From NCBI GenBank assembly GCA_035772785.1, contig JAOCPU010000001.1, forward strand, positions 868,001-932,000: DNA of 64,000 nucleotides, in the 5' to 3' direction. Position numbers and translations under genes: made by a program. The notes under the pieces are model-generated. The model was not told where the DNA came from and made no database searches. It saw nothing but the letters and a program-made list of their open reading frames with translations. Shown here piece by piece: positions 62,939 to 64,000 of the stretch; positions within the stretch are counted from its first letter, which is position 1, and every line of letters begins with the position of its first letter. The stretch is from Phlebiopsis flavidoalba (lineage: Eukaryota > Basidiomycota > Agaricomycetes > Polyporales > Phanerochaetaceae).

Positions 62939-63775
62939 AGCATCCTTGTGGGCAGCAGAGACGCTGCGAGTCGTTGAAGTAAGCGGGGACGCTGATAACC
63001 AGATAAAATTAGCATCTGGACCGATCTGACCGATTTTACTGCGACTTACGTGACGACCGCCTCTTAACCTCCTTGCCCAACTTCGCCTCGGAGATCTCCC
63101 TTCATCTTCATGAGGACCATAGACGAGATATCTCCTGAGGGCTGAAAGTCTTCTCTCCTCGTTGAGGTACTCGACCTTGATGAAAGGAGAGCCATCCTTC
63201 TCGACACCTCGAAGGGCCAGTGGGTCATGTCCTAGATATCTATAAGTTTTTTCGAAGCTTTCAGCTCACTCGGCTGCACGAACTTCTTGACATCGGGTCG
63301 CTCGTGGCAAAAACTGGTCGACAGTAGCCCGCACTCGTACACCGAAAAATATACACATACATTCATACAATAGCGGCGCACCAATGAGACGACTGGGCAT
63401 TCCAAGAAAACAGTGTGTTGCGAGGTTCATCGCAGCCTGGTCTTTGGCGGCATCACCGATGAGTGAAGACGCTCCTCGGAGGAGAAGGCGACGTAGGAAG
63501 CGCGTTGTCTCGGTTACCCTCTATAAGGTTCTAGATGAGTGAAAAAAGGTTAGCTTCTCTAGCCTGCGAGTCGACGTCGAGACTCACGGTCGTTGGCTAA
63601 TGATTTCGTGACACGGTCGTTATTTTGCCAAACACCGCGACGTGCAGCTAATTTAGCAAAGTCAATAAAGCGTACGGGTGACTTAGATGTACACCATCCG
63701 GAAACTCTCACGAGTAGGTCGTCACCAAGACATCAATACGCAAATCAGCGCCTTAGCGTACAGACGTCCCTCCAT
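61314..63775 (-). CDS. SSB1: ribosome-associated Hsp70 of the SSB type, heavily frameshifted
   Basis: A cytosolic Hsp70 that binds nascent chains at the ribosome exit. Segments in order from the start: GVWQN near 63630, [12 protein letters not shown] near 63450, TFSPQEIS near 63145, [18 protein letters not shown] near 62990, FDLGGGT near 62825 (phosphate-binding loop), [62 protein letters not shown] near 62180, [26 protein letters not shown]-like residues near 61850, [34 protein letters not shown]. The C-terminus is [20 protein letters not shown], then [12 protein letters not shown] and an end at TAGIR. No EEVD tail is present; that and MKLKRGAKG suggest SSB rather than SSA. Frameshifts are dense, so the ATG at 63775 and all exon limits are approximate. 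Confidence 0.82.
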
Positions 63776-64000
63776 TTTTAAAAAGAAAAGAGAGTAAAGA
63801 CGGGGGGAAAGGGAGATGAAGAGGTGGTGGGTGGTGGGGCAACTTGAATCGGCGAGAAAAACTTGTCGAAAATCGATTTGACGCCTGCTGTGAGGTAAGC
63901 GGGCAGTGCCAACGAATAGGCGCCTTCGGCTCTACTACTCCTCACGTAGCCCTTCGCCATGTCCCGGCCAACCCGCAGGTGCCAGGCTCGCCGCCGCCGT
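63776..64000 (-). promoter_or_regulatory. probable Hsp70 5' leader / promoter, window edge
   Basis: On the minus strand the bases just before the ATG are pyrimidine-rich (CTCTTTTCTTTTT), as in highly expressed fungal genes. A 60-codon open frame at 63778-63960 overlaps but has no supporting motif. Confidence 0.35.

Noticed and set aside
63778..63960. A 60-codon frame upstream of Hsp70 on the minus strand
   Set aside because: No motif and no splice link to Hsp70 could be shown. It sits where the 5' leader and promoter are expected.

Overview
The window looks like nuclear DNA of a filamentous basidiomycete, most likely an Agaricomycete. Genes are closely packed on both strands and cut by many introns of about 50-70 nt with GT-AG (occasionally GC-AG) borders. 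I recognise fungal housekeeping proteins by motif: SF3A1, CDC27, exportin-1, NDC80, SPC24, CAF-1 large subunit, RFC2, AFG2, an SSB-type Hsp70, CCT1, CBP4 and mitochondrial ribosomal protein mL60. No operon, CRISPR array, phage, rRNA, confident tRNA or transposase was found. All identifications come from reading translations by eye; no search was run. CDS spans run from start to stop codon and include introns.

Layout. 1-446: start of a RAD54-like gene running off the left edge. 1965-3702: unrecognised multi-exon gene. 3772-6402 (-) SF3A1, head to head with 6549-7026 (+) mL60. 7132-8262 (-) CMS1, head to head with 8488-10197 (+) ERI1-like exonuclease. 10876-13589 (-) TmpA-like membrane protein. 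13590-18387: 4.8 kb with no recognisable gene. 18388-20574 (+) carboxylesterase. 21198-23599 (-) NDC80, head to head with 23830-24511 (+) MOG1. 24759-26214: two unrecognised genes. 27418-29669 (+) CCT1. 30050-33021 (+) CDC27/APC3. 33835-34709 (+) acidic protein. 34976-36375 (-) SRR1-like. 36376-38667: gene-poor and partly AT-rich. 38668-39417 (-) MCT-1/TMA20, head to head with 40190-40707 (+) CBP4. 41398-45487 (-) exportin-1. 47049-47621 (+) small secreted protein. 48585-49937 and 50540-51877 (+) tandem oxidoreductase paralogues. 52117-52930 (+) SPC24. 53115-56171 (-) CAF-1 large subunit, head to head with 56337-57688 (+) RFC2. 57871-60817 (-) AFG2. 61314-63775 (-) Hsp70 SSB.

The genes do not form one pathway. 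They group loosely into cell-cycle and chromosome functions (NDC80, SPC24, CDC27, CAF-1, RFC2, RAD54-like), ribosome biogenesis and translation (CMS1, AFG2, SSB, TMA20, mL60), nuclear transport (exportin-1, MOG1), splicing (SF3A1) and mitochondrial assembly (CBP4, mL60). Five pairs are head to head with 146-772 bp between start codons, which suggests shared promoters.

Most conserved genes carry one or more isolated small indels that break the reading frame while the protein remains recognisable on both sides. Intron borders are mostly preserved. SPC24 reads cleanly throughout, RFC2 has one apparent indel, and CCT1 and Hsp70 are the worst. The simplest explanation is indel error in an unpolished long-read assembly, so start, stop and exon limits in the worst genes are approximate. 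I found no convincing new molecular system. The best candidates for undescribed biology are the multi-exon gene at 1965-3702, the gene-empty 13.6-18.4 kb block and the small secreted and acidic proteins.
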